A stretch of 64,000 nt of DNA, taken from Selaginella moellendorffii (lineage: Eukaryota; Streptophyta; Lycopodiopsida; Selaginellales; Selaginellaceae). Numbering within the stretch: position 1 is the first letter of the stretch; each line of letters starts with the position of its first letter. Of this stretch, positions 10,110 through 20,862 are shown one piece after another. The stretch lies in assembly GCF_000143415.4 (NCBI RefSeq), contig NW_003314322.1, positions 1,208,705 to 1,272,704 on the forward strand, in the 5' to 3' direction. The translations under genes were made by a program, and so were the position numbers. Below the pieces are notes generated by a model. It saw only the letters and a program-made list of their open reading frames with translations, had not been told where the DNA came from and did not search any database.

Positions 10110-12340
10110 ATTCACCACGCTTCCCCGCAAATTCACGCCCTTATGAATGGAAGTTGAGAGCCGCAGCTCTCCTGAGAGCCCTGCTCTCTTAACACCCTAC
10201 CCCTCGAATCAAGCTTAGCAGGAGGAAATTGAACCTAGACCTATAGTGTGCCAACCTGGGGCATTTATTTCACATGCTTCTAACCCTTGATCTTGTCAAT
10301 ACCAGACATTAGACATAATACAAGATTTAACCCAAGAGTTAGATGTTTTCTTTCAATCCTTAATCTTTGTAGAAAGGAGAAGAACAAGGACAAATCAATT
10401 GTTCTTTCTCACATTCTATCATAGTGGGCACACTTGATATTGCCATTCAAATCTTACCAAAGATCTCCTCTCTCTCAAAAAGGCAATTCCAAGCCAAAAC
10501 TCAAATCCTACTTCATGAAATTTGGCACTCTTGCCAACTTCACTCTCACTGCTGATCTCACCTATAAATAAGAATAGAGAAAAAGAATGAAACTAGGCTG
10601 GGACGAGGCTCTGGAAATGGAGGTTCTTGACCTTGCTAGCAGAGAGCTGAGTTTTAAACCTTTAGAGAATAGCAAGCTTGGATGATAAAAGCAAAGTATT
10701 TTGAGCATGTTGCACTCAGCTCCTCAAGACATTGTGTGCATCATAGTTTCCAAAAAGTTCAAGTGATGATAAGTAGTGATTCTAACAAGGATTTTCAGAT
10801 AGAGATAGATTGGATAGGATATTTAGATTCATAACTTACCAAGATGCTCTCTATGATGCCCTCTAGAGCTCTAGTCACTTGATTCATGTAGGAAGGGCTT
10901 GATAGAAACTTGAATTGAAATTCTAGTTGATCATGGTGCCTAGCTCCTTGCACAGCTCACTCTTCCACGCCAAAACAACAAGTCTATGGAATGGAAAATA
11001 ATTTGTAAAATCACTCTATAATCATCAGAAGCCTTGCCTCAGAGTTGCAGGTGCCCTTAAGCTTGTTCGGCTGTGGCAATGGTGTCATGGGCATGGCATG
11101 GCTGGATGTGGAGCTGCAAGATTTGGAGGGTGTTACCAATTTGCCACCTGAAAAACTTAGCTTAGGTGGGATTGAGTTCTTCTTAGCAAAATTGGAGAAG
11201 AGGATGAATCAGATGGAGCAAATTATCAGCTCAAGATGATGGAGATGCGATAATGATACCATTGGTATGGTTTGCTTTTCCAGGCATCAGTTGAGATCTC
11301 ACTAGAGGGTTCTGGAAATCTTCAAATATAAGAAGATTTTATAATACACTTCTTATTAGGAACTGCTCAGATTAAACACTCCAAACAGGCTTCTTGTGTC
11401 TTTGGAGCTACTATACTAGACTTATTTAAAGATTTCCTGGGATGAACGGTGCTAGGATCCCTCCCTCATAGAGCATCAGTGAGGCTAATCCGGGCATCTA
11501 AGTTAGATTATGGCATTGGCTGAAAAAGAATAAAGCAATTACTTGTAAACCTATGATATATAAGAGTTTCTTCTCTTCTTGATATTTTAATAGCTTAAAC
11601 CAGGAGCTAGGAAGAAATACAAAGAAGGATATAATTGGTTGTAAATGTAGAAAGAGGGGTGTTAATCTCAAAACATAGATGAAAGATAATACATGTGGTA
11701 TTAGAGCTATATTTTTTAGAAGAGTGGACATCAATCTTATTAAATATTTCCTATTTTATATAACCCTCAAGGTTTGAATCAATCTCTTCTTTGCAATTAC
11801 CATTAATATATCAAATATACTAAGGATTATGGTATCATGGAATGAAAGTCATTACTAGATGTTTGTAATAGCTAAAAGGTTGATTGTTTGTTGGAGTTTT
11901 AGGAAAGTTGTGGTCTTATGAGGTAAAAATTAACTTTTTTGCAATGAAGCTTACAGGCCATAGTTCTTAGAACTACAAAGATTTTTGAAAACTTTACCTA
12001 GCAAAAAGAGTATGGGAGAAGTATTTGTTTTTGCTCTAATTTTCTTACAATACCATTTAACATTTGGTTATTAATTTTTTTTCATAAGCTAAAGTCTCCT
12101 ATAGATTTGAGTTTGGCTTTGGTTCAAATGCCTTATGCTTGCAATTTCTTGGAAGATATATAAAACAAAATTGATTTAGCAAAGTTAAATATGACAAGTT
12201 AGGAGATTGGCTAATGAGCATTATCATTATTAAAAGTATAGATCCATTGAGAAAACTTTGTCACCAACTTTGTACTTTTAATAATAACAATGCTCATCAT
12301 TAGAAATGGATTTGTCTCATGAAATAGATAAGAGATTGGA
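10110..12340. other. Long gene-poor AT-rich stretch
   Basis: Only short ORFs. The longest readable one, 11045-11239 (64 codons, with PPEKLSLGGIEFFLAKLEKRM, a possible amphipathic helix), matches nothing I recognise. No RNA gene or bounded mobile element was identified. Confidence 0.4.
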
Positions 12341-12344
12341 GAGA

Positions 12345-12760
12345 TATTGAATTTGGACTTTGTGAAAGGTCATTTAATTTAGTACTATTCAAACTCAATG
12401 ACATTTTAACCCTAAGTATTTTAAAACCCTTAACTAATTGAATAATTTACTACACATTAAACGCTTCATTTGCTTAAAAATAGTGTTATTGTTATTTGAT
12501 TTATTTAACATCAACCATTAGAAGGTAGAATAAACTATAATATACTAAGAAGTGTTTAAGAAATTTTATAAATTATAAATACAAAATCAATTTAAATGCA
12601 TAACAACCATTAGATGGTAGAATATTCTACAAATCAAAGCATATTTTAGATATATTCCACTCTGTTTACAGGTTTTTCTTAAGCAAACCAAAAAACAATG
12701 CACTCTTATTTATAGGCACTTTCCCTCTATATTAAACTTCATTAAAGTCACTTTTTTTAC
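12345..12760 (+). repeat. AT-rich repeat cluster: solo-LTR relic plus MITE-like element, copy A
   Basis: 12345-12440 matches the LTR-like repeats at 7846 and 9928. From about 12470 a different AT-rich sequence (TAGTGTTATTGTTATTTG, then ACCATTAGATGGTAGAATAT, then TTAAGCAAACC) is shared with 20040-20680. The repeated TTTGCTTAAG and AGTGTTATT boundaries suggest a non-autonomous inverted-repeat transposon, but ends are uncertain. Confidence 0.45.
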
Positions 12761-12764
12761 TTGT

Positions 12765-12905
12765 TGATAGGTCACTTCCAAAAACTCCACTGATATGTAC
12801 AACTTGAAACTCAAAACAAAGAGGTCTACTTTACACTCTTTTAGCACTGATTATATTGATTAATATTTAGGTTATAGAAGTGGAGACTGAAGCCATATTG
12901 AGGTG
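12765..12905 (+). pseudogene. Relic of eS6 3' end and 3' UTR (duplicate 2)
   Basis: TCACTTCCAAAAACTCCACTG resembles the eS6 C-terminal codons around 5942-5965, and GTCTACTTTACACTC with TTTTAGC matches the eS6 3' UTR at about 6020-6045. It leads directly into the truncated peptidase copy, as in the intact eS6 context. Confidence 0.65.
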
Positions 12906-13562
12906 ATGGTGAATCCGCTTGTCTCCGTTGGCTGCCTCCCAGAGTTTAACAGGGTTGAAGCTCACCATGTTGTTCCAGGGGTCAAGCAAGTTGTCAAGGA
13001 ACTGGTACGTGTAGATTTTATGATAAAAAATTGTCATTGTCCTCCAGGAAGAGGATTTGCTTGAGCTGGAGTGCTTTGCCGCCTCAAGTTTTGGAGAGAA
13101 TGGTGGCGATCTGTGGGAGGCGCTCGTCCATCCCTTCGAACGCATTCTTGATCGCTTGACTGTGGTATGGGGGATTGTTTCACATCTCAAGGATGTCAAG
13201 GATTCCGACGCTCTTCGAGCTGCTGTGGACGAAGCACAAGTAACTTTGTGCAGCCCTTGAGAACGAACTTTTTGTTGAGATTAGGACAGAGCAAGGCTTT
13301 GTATCAGGCGTTTGAGAAGATCCGCAATGGTGCCTTGTTCGATACACTGAACGAAGCTCAGCAACGAGTTGTAGAAGGTATGTGAGCGCTTCATTTGATC
13401 TCTTGTGGAGTTCTCTCTCTTTTGTTTTCTTCAGGACGTTTGACAGATGCCATACTAAATGGAGTGGCATTAGAACATGAGAAGAAAGTACATTTTAATG
13501 AGATCCAACAGGTATATATATGTGTTTGTTCTTGGCTAACATTTCAAAGTTTTGCAGGAGCT
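12906..13562 (+). pseudogene. Truncated M3 oligopeptidase copy (exons 1-4)
   Basis: Near-identical to the first four exons of the intact gene at 20863. Exon equivalents: 12906-13004, 13048-13239, 13254-13377, 13435-13511. Similarity stops five bases into exon 5 (13558-13562). Intron 2 has shrunk to 14 nt (13240-13253), too short to splice; read through, it gives an in-frame stop at 13258-13260. No zinc-binding domain remains. It is a nonfunctional partial duplicate. Confidence 0.9.
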
Positions 13563-13642
13563 ATCATAGGTATTGTACATTCATCACATCCAAGATTCAA
13601 TGAAATTTAACATCACGAATTAAACATACCTAGATAATATTG

Positions 13643-14599
13643 AGGCGCCCAAAGCTGGCGCTGGCGGCATCACTCTTCATCACACAATGCAATACTGGTA
13701 CGTGAAGTTAACACGAAGAATCATAGTCCCGAGTGATCAATCGAAACTCTGATCGCAGGTGTCTGGACCGAGCAGCCACAATCGTCAACGGAGAGCACCA
13801 CGGCTCCGAAAAGATCAATCCGTGGAGGCTACGCCCGGTGAGCCATGTAGAGGAGCTCAAATTGCTGCTGCGAATGACGCCCGTGTGGGCGACGGGCATC
13901 CCGATCTTCGTGGCGTGGTCGCAGCAGAGCACGTTTTGGATCGGGCAGGGCTACGTTATGGATCTCCGCATGGGATCCTCCCCGCACGCTTTCAAGATGC
14001 AGCCCGTGACGCTCCCGGTCTTCTCCCTCCTCACCATGATGATCTTCCTCCCCTTCTACGACAAGCTCGTCGTCCCGCTGGCCGCCAAGGTCACCAGGAA
14101 CCCGCGCGGCATCACCTTCCTCCAGAGGATTGGCGTGGGGATCACCTTCGCCGCCTCGGCGATGCTGGTGGCGGGCGCGGTGGAGGTGAAGCGGCGGCGC
14201 CTCGGATTCGCCCACCCCCTCTCGTGCTTCTGGCTGGGCCCCCAGTTCTGCCTGCTGGGCCTCTCCGAGGCCTTCGTCACCATCGGCTACCTCGAGTTCT
14301 TCTACGATCAATCGCCGCCCAGCATGAGGAGCATGGCGGCGGCGGTGGTGTGGGCGATCATCGGCACTGGCAACTACGTCAGCACCGCCATCGTGGCGCT
14401 CATCAAGCGGTCAACGAGGACCCCGACCAGCGACCAGGGCTGGCTCTCGATGACCGGGAACCTCGAGTACTTCTACTGGGTGCTGGCGGGCTGCCTGGCC
14501 GTCGATTTCGTGGCTCACCTTCTTGTCTCTACGTTCTACACGTACACAAAGCCGGACTACGCCGACGACGGCGATCAAGTTCCCATTGCGATGATTTAG
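13643..14599 (+). pseudogene. 5'-truncated NPF (NRT1/PTR) transporter, C-terminal half
   Basis: The last exon of an NPF proton-coupled transporter is open and intact at 13759-14599 (280 codons), carrying CLDRAAIV-type start, VEELKLLLRMTPVWATGI, FFYDQSPPSMRSMAAAVVWAI and YFYWVLAGCLAV. Just upstream, 13643-13696 keeps the tail of the previous exon (LHHTMQY, donor GTACGTG), matching the LLHTDQF exon end of the neighbouring intact gene. Everything 5' of this (six membrane segments, ExxEK motif) is missing and replaced by the truncated peptidase copy at 12906-13562. It lies tail-to-tail with the intact NPF gene. Most likely a dead half-gene; an alternative short protein cannot be excluded. Confidence 0.8.
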
Positions 14600-14642
14600 A
14601 ATATATCATATTACATTGGTCTTTAATAGATGACTATACATT

Positions 14643-16856
14643 TCAAGTTTGCTCCACCTTTTTCAAAACCTTCCCATTTTCCTCGGGCACGTCGTTCCAG
14701 CGCTTGTACCTATACCACCTTGCCACCACCATGTAGACGCCGAGATTGACGGTCAGGATCCCCGCCAGCATCCAGTAGAACAAATCCAGCCGTCCGCGGT
14801 TGATGTTATCGGGCACCCAGTTGGTCCTGGCGTGCACGGCGCTCACCATCGCGGTGCTACAATAGTTACCACCGCCAATCACCATCCAAAACACCGCCGT
14901 GGCCATGCTTCGCATGCTCTCGGGCGACTGATCGTAGAAGAACTCGATCTGGCCGATGGAGAGGAAGAGCTCCGTCACCCCAATGAGCACGTACTGCGGG
15001 AGCAGCCAGAAGATCGAGATGGGGATGGTCCGGTCGGGGGAGTCGAGCAGCCCCGCGGCGGCGGCGGCGCTGCGCCGCTTCACCTCGGTGGCGGCGGCGG
15101 CCACCATGACGAGGATGGAGACGACGAGGCCGATGGCCATCCTCTGGAGGGAGGTGAGGCCGCGGGGGTGGCCCGTGATCCGGCGCAGCACTGGGATCCC
15201 CAGCTTGTCGTAGACCGGGATGAGGACGAGCAGCGCGAGAGTGGTGAATGCCGTCATCGATCCGGGCGGGATCTCGAAGGAGCTGGAGGCGACGAGGCGG
15301 CGGTCCATTGTCCGGCCCTGCTGGACCCAGAAGGTGCCCTGCTGCGCCCACGCCGTGTAGACGAGCACGCCCGTGCATAGGACGGGTAGCAGCCGGAGCA
15401 GCAGCTTGAGCTCCTCCACGCTGTGGACGCTGCTCACCTTCCAGGGGTTCACATCGCTGCCGCTGCGCCGCTGGTCATCGTCTGTTACGATCGCAGCTTT
15501 GTCCAGGAATCTGGCAGAGCGCAGGATATGGAAATGTGAATCTCTCAAGAACCCTAATCTTGGAAAACCCTAAAAGCGAAGGGGAGAGAGACCTAAAAAC
15601 AGAGGTACGGGTAATATCACCTGAATTGATCCGTGTGGAGCAGCCGCGTGGGCGAGTGGAGCTTGTCCTTGGCCCCAAACAGCTCCATCGGATCGTTCGG
15701 CAGCTCTAGCTTGCGCTTCTTCACGGCGGCGGCCATGACCTGGAAGAGCCTGGTGATGGGGCTGCCGGTGGGGCGGGCGATCCGGTAGATGGGCGTGCCG
15801 GCCACGAAGCTGATGACGGACAGCGCCATGAGCACGGCGGGGAGGCCGAATCCGACGGCCCAGCCGACGTTGTCTTGGATCCACACGAACACGGTGGAGG
15901 TGATGAGCGTGGCGAGCTGGAGTGTGAAGTAGTACCAGTTGAAGAAGTGGAGGATCTGGGTGCGCTGCTTGGGATCCTCCTCGTTGAATTGGTCCGCCCC
16001 AAATGCAACGACGCATGGCCGGATCCCGCCCGAGCCCGCGGCCTGCAAAACGAAGGAGAGGTACAGGAATCCCAGCTGACCCACTGTCGAGCGCTCGCAC
16101 AGCGATGATTTCGCCGCGCATTGGTCGGGTCTCAGGCTGGGAACCAGGGCTTGGATCGTGAGAACGAAGGATCCCTGCCAAGCCACCAGGCAAATCAGTG
16201 CTCCACAGTTGAGATTGATCCTTTCTAGGCTTCTAGTATCTGATTCTCTTGTTCTTTCTCTGGTTTTCTTCTCTTCTTCTTTGACTTATCCTCGATCTTA
16301 CAATGATTATATCTAATCGATCATTCCCCTCGGGAGAAGGCTCTATCTATCCAAACTTTTGGCTAGATGGAGGGATGGATGGTTTCTTACTAGTGTGAAG
16401 AGGATAGAGCCCAAGAGCACCACCCAGTAGCGACCAACATACGCATCAGCGATGATGGCACCGACAAAGGGTGTGAAGGCTGCGGTCCCGCTGAAAGTGG
16501 TGAGGGTGTTGGACGCATCGGCCGGCTTGAAATGGAGCTGCTGGACGAGGTATGTCACCAGATTCACTTGCAGTCCAATGACTCCCAGCTTCTCAGTCGC
16601 CTCGTTCCCTGCAAGTCAAGCAGCAAAGCGAGATGACGATCTTCTAGATCCTTGCAGAATTCTCGAGGGAGAGAGTTATACCAAAGATGAAAGGACTTGT
16701 CTTCCAGCCTCCTTTCACGATTCGGCGGCCTCGCCAAGTCGTGCTCCACTCAGGATCCTCGGCTCGCTGGGCTCCCTCGGCTCCTGCCTCGAGATTCATG
16801 CTGGATTTGTGTAACTCGACAGCGTGCTCCTCCTGCCAAAACAAGACACGGCCCAT
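14643..16856 (-). CDS. NPF-family (NRT1/PTR) membrane transporter, 4 exons
   Basis: Proton-coupled transporter of the POT/PTR superfamily; plant members carry nitrate, peptides, hormones or other solutes across plasma or vacuolar membranes. Exons on the minus strand: 16856-16682, 16608-16391, 16174-15621, 15510-14643; phases join to 604 residues, typical for NPF. The motif GGWKTSPFIFGNEATEKLG spans the exon 1/2 junction and contains the ExxEK signature for proton coupling. Further landmarks: VGAIIADAYVGRYW, SGGIRPCVVAFGADQF, FNWYYFTLQLATL, and in the last exon FFYDQSPESMRSMATAVFW. About 12 membrane segments are expected. The start is the first ATG of a frame reading into GGWKT. Substrate cannot be deduced. 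It is convergent with the truncated NPF copy. Confidence 0.93.
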
Positions 16857-17555
16857 GCATCACAAAAACGATCCGGAATCAAAGCCAGGTTTTGCGAAAA
16901 GGTATCCAATCACTCAACCGACCATGTATGGAGATGGCGATTCTTTTCGTGTAGCGCGGAGAGATCAAACACGAAGAAGAACAAGTTTGAGATGCATTTT
17001 ATAACCATGATCCGCATCAATGACGGGCCTGCAAAGATAGGGTCCGACCGCTCTTGTCTCGTCCGCAAGACTTCTTCCATCGAAAGAAACATGTCTACGA
17101 AATTTGCTTTCGGGGAGCCCGTGGATATACAAAGGGACAAAAGGTTGACGGGCTGGCGCATGGCATTGAAGACACCAAATTGAAGCAAACTACACAACAG
17201 CATGATCTTTGCTCAGAATCAAACCGACCGCTTTTCCACTGCCACTGATTGGCACTGAGAGTTTTTCAATTGTAAAAGTTGTTCAGTGCTTGCTGAAAGA
17301 TCTTGACAAGCATTACGTTAAATCCCTGATGCGATAACGAAAGAACTTAGATATGTTCATTTTTTTGCCAGAAAATAAACATTCAAACTAATCATTGAAG
17401 TCAATTAGTTGATTCCTGACGATCCAAGTTCAATTTGGCGGCATTGATTGTCTTAAGCAAAGAAGTTCTCTAGAAAACAGTTTCCAGGTTTCTAGGAAAG
17501 TCCAGGTGGTCCCGAAAAATACGTCTTTATTATTATCTGATGCAATGGGCATTTC
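16857..17555. other. NPF 5' flank, nothing else recognised
   Basis: Upstream region of the minus-strand NPF gene. Several short ORFs lack recognisable motifs, and no clear TATA box was picked out. Confidence 0.35.
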
Positions 17556-17960
17556 ATGGAGGGCATTGGCAACGCAGTGTGGACGGGCGCGCTGCTCGTG
17601 TTGCTAGCACTGGTTGCGAAGCTATGGCGATCGATCGTCACCAGGTTCTGGCTGGAGCCAAGATCGCTCGACGCAAGGATTCGAAGCCAGGGTATCCAGG
17701 GGCCGCCAAGGACTTTCATCGCAGGCAACATGCTCCAGGTGATGACGATGAGAGACACTGGCAAGGAGCGGGACATGGAAGGACGACGTTGTGAAGCATG
17801 TGTTGCTGGATTACCACCAGTGGTAATATGGTAACTTCTCCTCGTAAATTCCTGTACTCTGGACGACTTCTTCGCAGGAAAGAGGTATTGCTACTGGTGG
17901 GCGACGGAGCCCAGGATCAAGCCCGAGCTCATCAGAGAAGTTCTATGCCGGAGAGCGATA
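17556..17960 (+). pseudogene. Cytochrome P450 N-terminal relic (CYP72-clan-like)
   Basis: The ATG at 17556 opens a membrane anchor (GALLVLLALVAKLW) followed by RSQGIQGPPRTFIAGNMLQ, the proline-rich hinge and GN signature of CYP72-clan P450s. After about 75 codons the frame breaks; a shifted frame continues as DVVKHVLLDYHQW, and after a probable intron as RYCYWWATEPRIKPELIREV, matching the next conserved P450 segment. The heme-binding and oxygen-binding regions are absent. A nonfunctional 5' fragment. Confidence 0.75.
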
Positions 17961-18090
17961 CAATGTCATGGAATGTGATATGCCCGGCGGCGGAGGAGGC
18001 CAAAGCTCTATACGAGAGAATACCCGAGAAAGACCTCGTCTCGTCCACCTCGATGCTCCAATCTCTCGCCCACGAGCATCGAGTTCCAGG
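17946..18090 (+). pseudogene. Short PPR relic, plus strand
   Basis: Reads MPESDTMSWNVI, then AEEAKALYERIPEKDLVS, typical PPR phrases, over about 45 codons before the signal is lost. It abuts the P450 relic and has no usable frame beyond. Confidence 0.5.
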
Positions 18091-18177
18091 CTACCACATC
18101 GAGCTCCGGCATGCGCAGAAAGAACTTCCACGCGTATTCACACGCTCCAAGCAAGAACGTCGTGCTGGATCATCCCT

Positions 18178-19350
18178 TCAAACATCTCTCGTGCTTCTAC
18201 CTTTCTCGAGGCGAGGATGAAAGCTTGTAGCATTGAGTTGGAGCTGCTCAAACAGCTCCCTCGATTCCTCCAAGAGCCCCATCTCCGAGCAAGCCCCATT
18301 CTCCGAGCAAGGAATCATGGCATTCCAAACAACGATGCTTCGCCGTGGCATTGTGGTGAGATATGCCTGGCCTTGTGGATTTGCCCGGTCTGGTGCATAC
18401 GCAGCGATCATCATGGTGTAGGAGGCCTCGTCGTGATCAGGCATGAAATTCCGGAAGAATGCCACTGCCTCTTCGATCCTGCGACGTAAAACGTACCCTT
18501 TTGGAGCATCGAATTCCATTCTGTTGTGTCCCAGCGCATTGCTTGCAATTGCCAGATTCATACGCCTGGTTCAAAATCGTCCATGCGACGGCATTGTGCT
18601 CAGCCATCACCGAATCGAAGATCCTTCGCGCGTCGGCCACAAACCTTGCCTGCGCTAGAGCATGAAGCGAGAGACGACATTCCATTCCGGAATCCCGTGC
18701 AGGAAGAGATCCATCGCGGCCGTCCGCGCGTATCCATCGATCATCACCGTCCACGTGGCGAGAGAAGAGCGTTTGCTGGAGCAGGCGGCCATGGAACTCT
18801 TCTCCGGCATTGGCATCGAAAATCTCTTAGTGCCCGTTTTGGGCATAGGCCTGGATCATCGCGTTCCATGTTACGGCATTCTTCCGAGGCATCCATTGGA
18901 AGATCCCTCGCGCCTCTCGCAACGCGCTCTGCCCCAATCCAGTGATCATCGTCGTCATTCTTGGTAGCTTCCTCGCGTCGGCGATTTGGCTGTGCTGGGC
19001 ATACGTCGTGATCATCGAGTTCTCTTTCCTTGCATCGAGTCGAAGATCTGGCGAGCGGACTGGATGTCGCCATTCTGTGCGTATGCCGAGAGGAGGATGT
19101 CGCGAGAAAATAGATTGAGCTGCTTGATCTGATCGAAAACCAGGCGAGCTTCACGCAATCTCCCACACGTCCCATACATTTGTATGAGGAGATTCGCAAG
19201 AAAAGTGTTCTGCTTGCTGTGGCGGATCCGACTAGCCTGAGCTTGTCGGCCTCTGTTAAAAGCGTTGCTCTTGGTGGTCTTGCTGCTCTTGGCAGTCGAG
19301 AGGACCAAAAGCCGAGTAGATCTTCTTGTTGCTAAGTGGACGTCGAACAA
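18178..19350 (-). pseudogene. Frameshifted PPR pseudogene
   Basis: PPR phrases follow each other on the minus strand but in changing frames: LANLLIQMYGTCGRLREARLVF (from about 19205), MITTYAQHSQIADARK and MPRKNAVTWNAMIQAYAQNG (18827-19015), LATWTVMIDGYA, RIFDSVMAEHNAVAWTILNQAYES, and ASYTMMIAAYA and MPRRSIVVWNAMI (18178-18561). At least three frame changes are needed to connect them. No E or DYW domain is seen. Its 5' end faces the plus-strand PPR pseudogene at 19480. Confidence 0.75.
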
Positions 19351-19479
19351 GTGTTGGTTCTTCTCGGCCTGCGCTTTGAAATTCTGGCCGTGTCTGCTTT
19401 AGCAGTTCCCCAGGACTCCTGCTCCTCCTGCTTGATGTTTCGCTGCATTTCCTACGCAACGACCATTTCACTGGACAAT

Positions 19480-19910
19480 TCAGCTTGTGACGCTAGGAGG
19501 TTCGCGGCGGTTCTTCGATTTTGCAGCAGAACCAGGGATCTGCCGCGGGGAAAAGAGATTTACGGTCAGGCGACTGTGCAGCGAGCAGCTATCTCGCGAA
19601 TTTGGCAATCCGGAGCCTGCAAGAAGCAAGAGAGATTTTCTATCGCATGGGCTCTGCGAGGAATCGCTTCTCTTGGGACAATATGATCGCTGCTTATGCC
19701 CAAAATGATGCAATGCCAGAAAAGAACTGAGTTTCATGGACGGCTATCCATGCCCAATGCGGGCATTTGCTAAAAGCAACCTAATAACATTTTCCCCTGG
19801 AATTCAATGATCCAAGCGTACGGACAGAGAGGGCATCTCCAGGAATTTCGTGACATTTGTGAAAGAATGTTTGACCACGACATTGTGACGTGGCATTGTG
19901 TCTACACCTC
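19480..19910 (+). pseudogene. Frameshifted PPR pseudogene, divergent to its neighbour
   Basis: Begins with RRFAAVLRFCSRTRDLPRGKEIYGQ, the usual first repeat of a PLS PPR protein, then shifts frame to SSYLANLAIRSLQEAREIF and FSWDNMIAAYAQND, then hits stops; a last recognisable piece is NSMIQAYGQRGHLQEF. Only about 140 codons of similarity remain. Confidence 0.65.
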
Positions 19911-19989
19911 ATTCAAGCCGACACACCATGCTGGAGGGAAATGAGATATCTTGAACGATCACAACCGTCACCCATATGCAAATCTGGCA

Positions 19990-20700
19990 GCTCCAGAATG
20001 TGAAGTCTGTCTTCTAAAGGGTGCCAGAATGGAATGTGTTATGGATGGATATGGATTAAATGGTAGAATAAATTAAAATATACTAAGAAGTGTTTAAGGA
20101 AGTTTTAATCTAAATGAATAAGAACCAATAGATAGTAGAATATCCTATAATATCAAAGCATATTTTAAGTATATTCACTGCCACCCGAGAAAACCAAAAA
20201 AGATGCACTCTTATTTATAGACACTTTTTTTATATTTAAATCTCATTAGAAGTCATTTTTTGATTTGCTTAAGCAAACCTGTAAGGACACTGTAACTTGT
20301 ATTGGATTAATAAGTAAAAATTGGTATGCATTGCATGTAGCAATGCTTAGTTTGCTTATAAGTAGTGTTATTCTTACTTATTAGTTCATTTGATCAAATA
20401 AAATTTATAATTATAAGCATGTTTGTAATTTATCATAAGATTAATCTTATTGCATATCAACCATTAAAAGATAGAATAGAAAAGAATATACTAAAAAAGG
20501 TTTTAAAAAGTTTATAAATTATAATCATGTTTATAAATTATAAATACAAGATTAATCTAAATGAATAACAACAATTAGATGGTAGAATATCCTAGAATAT
20601 TTAAGCATATCCTAGGTATATTCAATACTATCTCTAAAGGTTTGCTTAAGCAAACCAAAAATAACACTACCATTGCTATATGCAAGGCATAACAATTTAT
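19990..20700 (+). repeat. AT-rich MITE-like repeats, copies B and C
   Basis: Two stretches (about 20040-20250 and 20350-20680) share GGTAGAATA, ATACTAAGAAGTGTTTAAG or close variants, and AAGCATAT blocks with 12470-12745. The second is bounded by TTTGCTTATAAGTAGTGTTATT on the left and GGTTTGCTTAAGCAAACC then AATAACACTAC on the right, an inverted-repeat arrangement expected of a MITE. Confidence 0.45.
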
Positions 20701-20862
20701 TTTAATTGTTGAGATATGTAAAACTTGATTAAGCTTTTTTTTTCTCTAAATTTTTCCTCAAAAAAAAGAGGTCTACTTTACACTCATTTAAGCTTGTCTA
20801 TCACTAATTATATTGATTAATATTTAGGTTATAGAAGTGGAGACTGAAGCCATATTGAGGTG
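20700..20862 (+). pseudogene. Relic of eS6 3' end and 3' UTR (duplicate 3)
   Basis: GATATGTAAAACTTGATTAAG parallels the eS6 stop region (GACGTGTAAAACTCGATTGAG at about 5963), and GTCTACTTTACACTCATTTA with TATATTGATTAATATTTAGG matches duplicate 2. It leads straight into the intact peptidase, and therefore probably also supplies its promoter or 5' leader. Confidence 0.7.

Noticed and set aside
13759-14736. 325-codon frame rich in Arg, Gly and Pro
   Set aside because: Out-of-frame reading of the GC-rich NPF last exon; the other plus frame carries the conserved NPF motifs.
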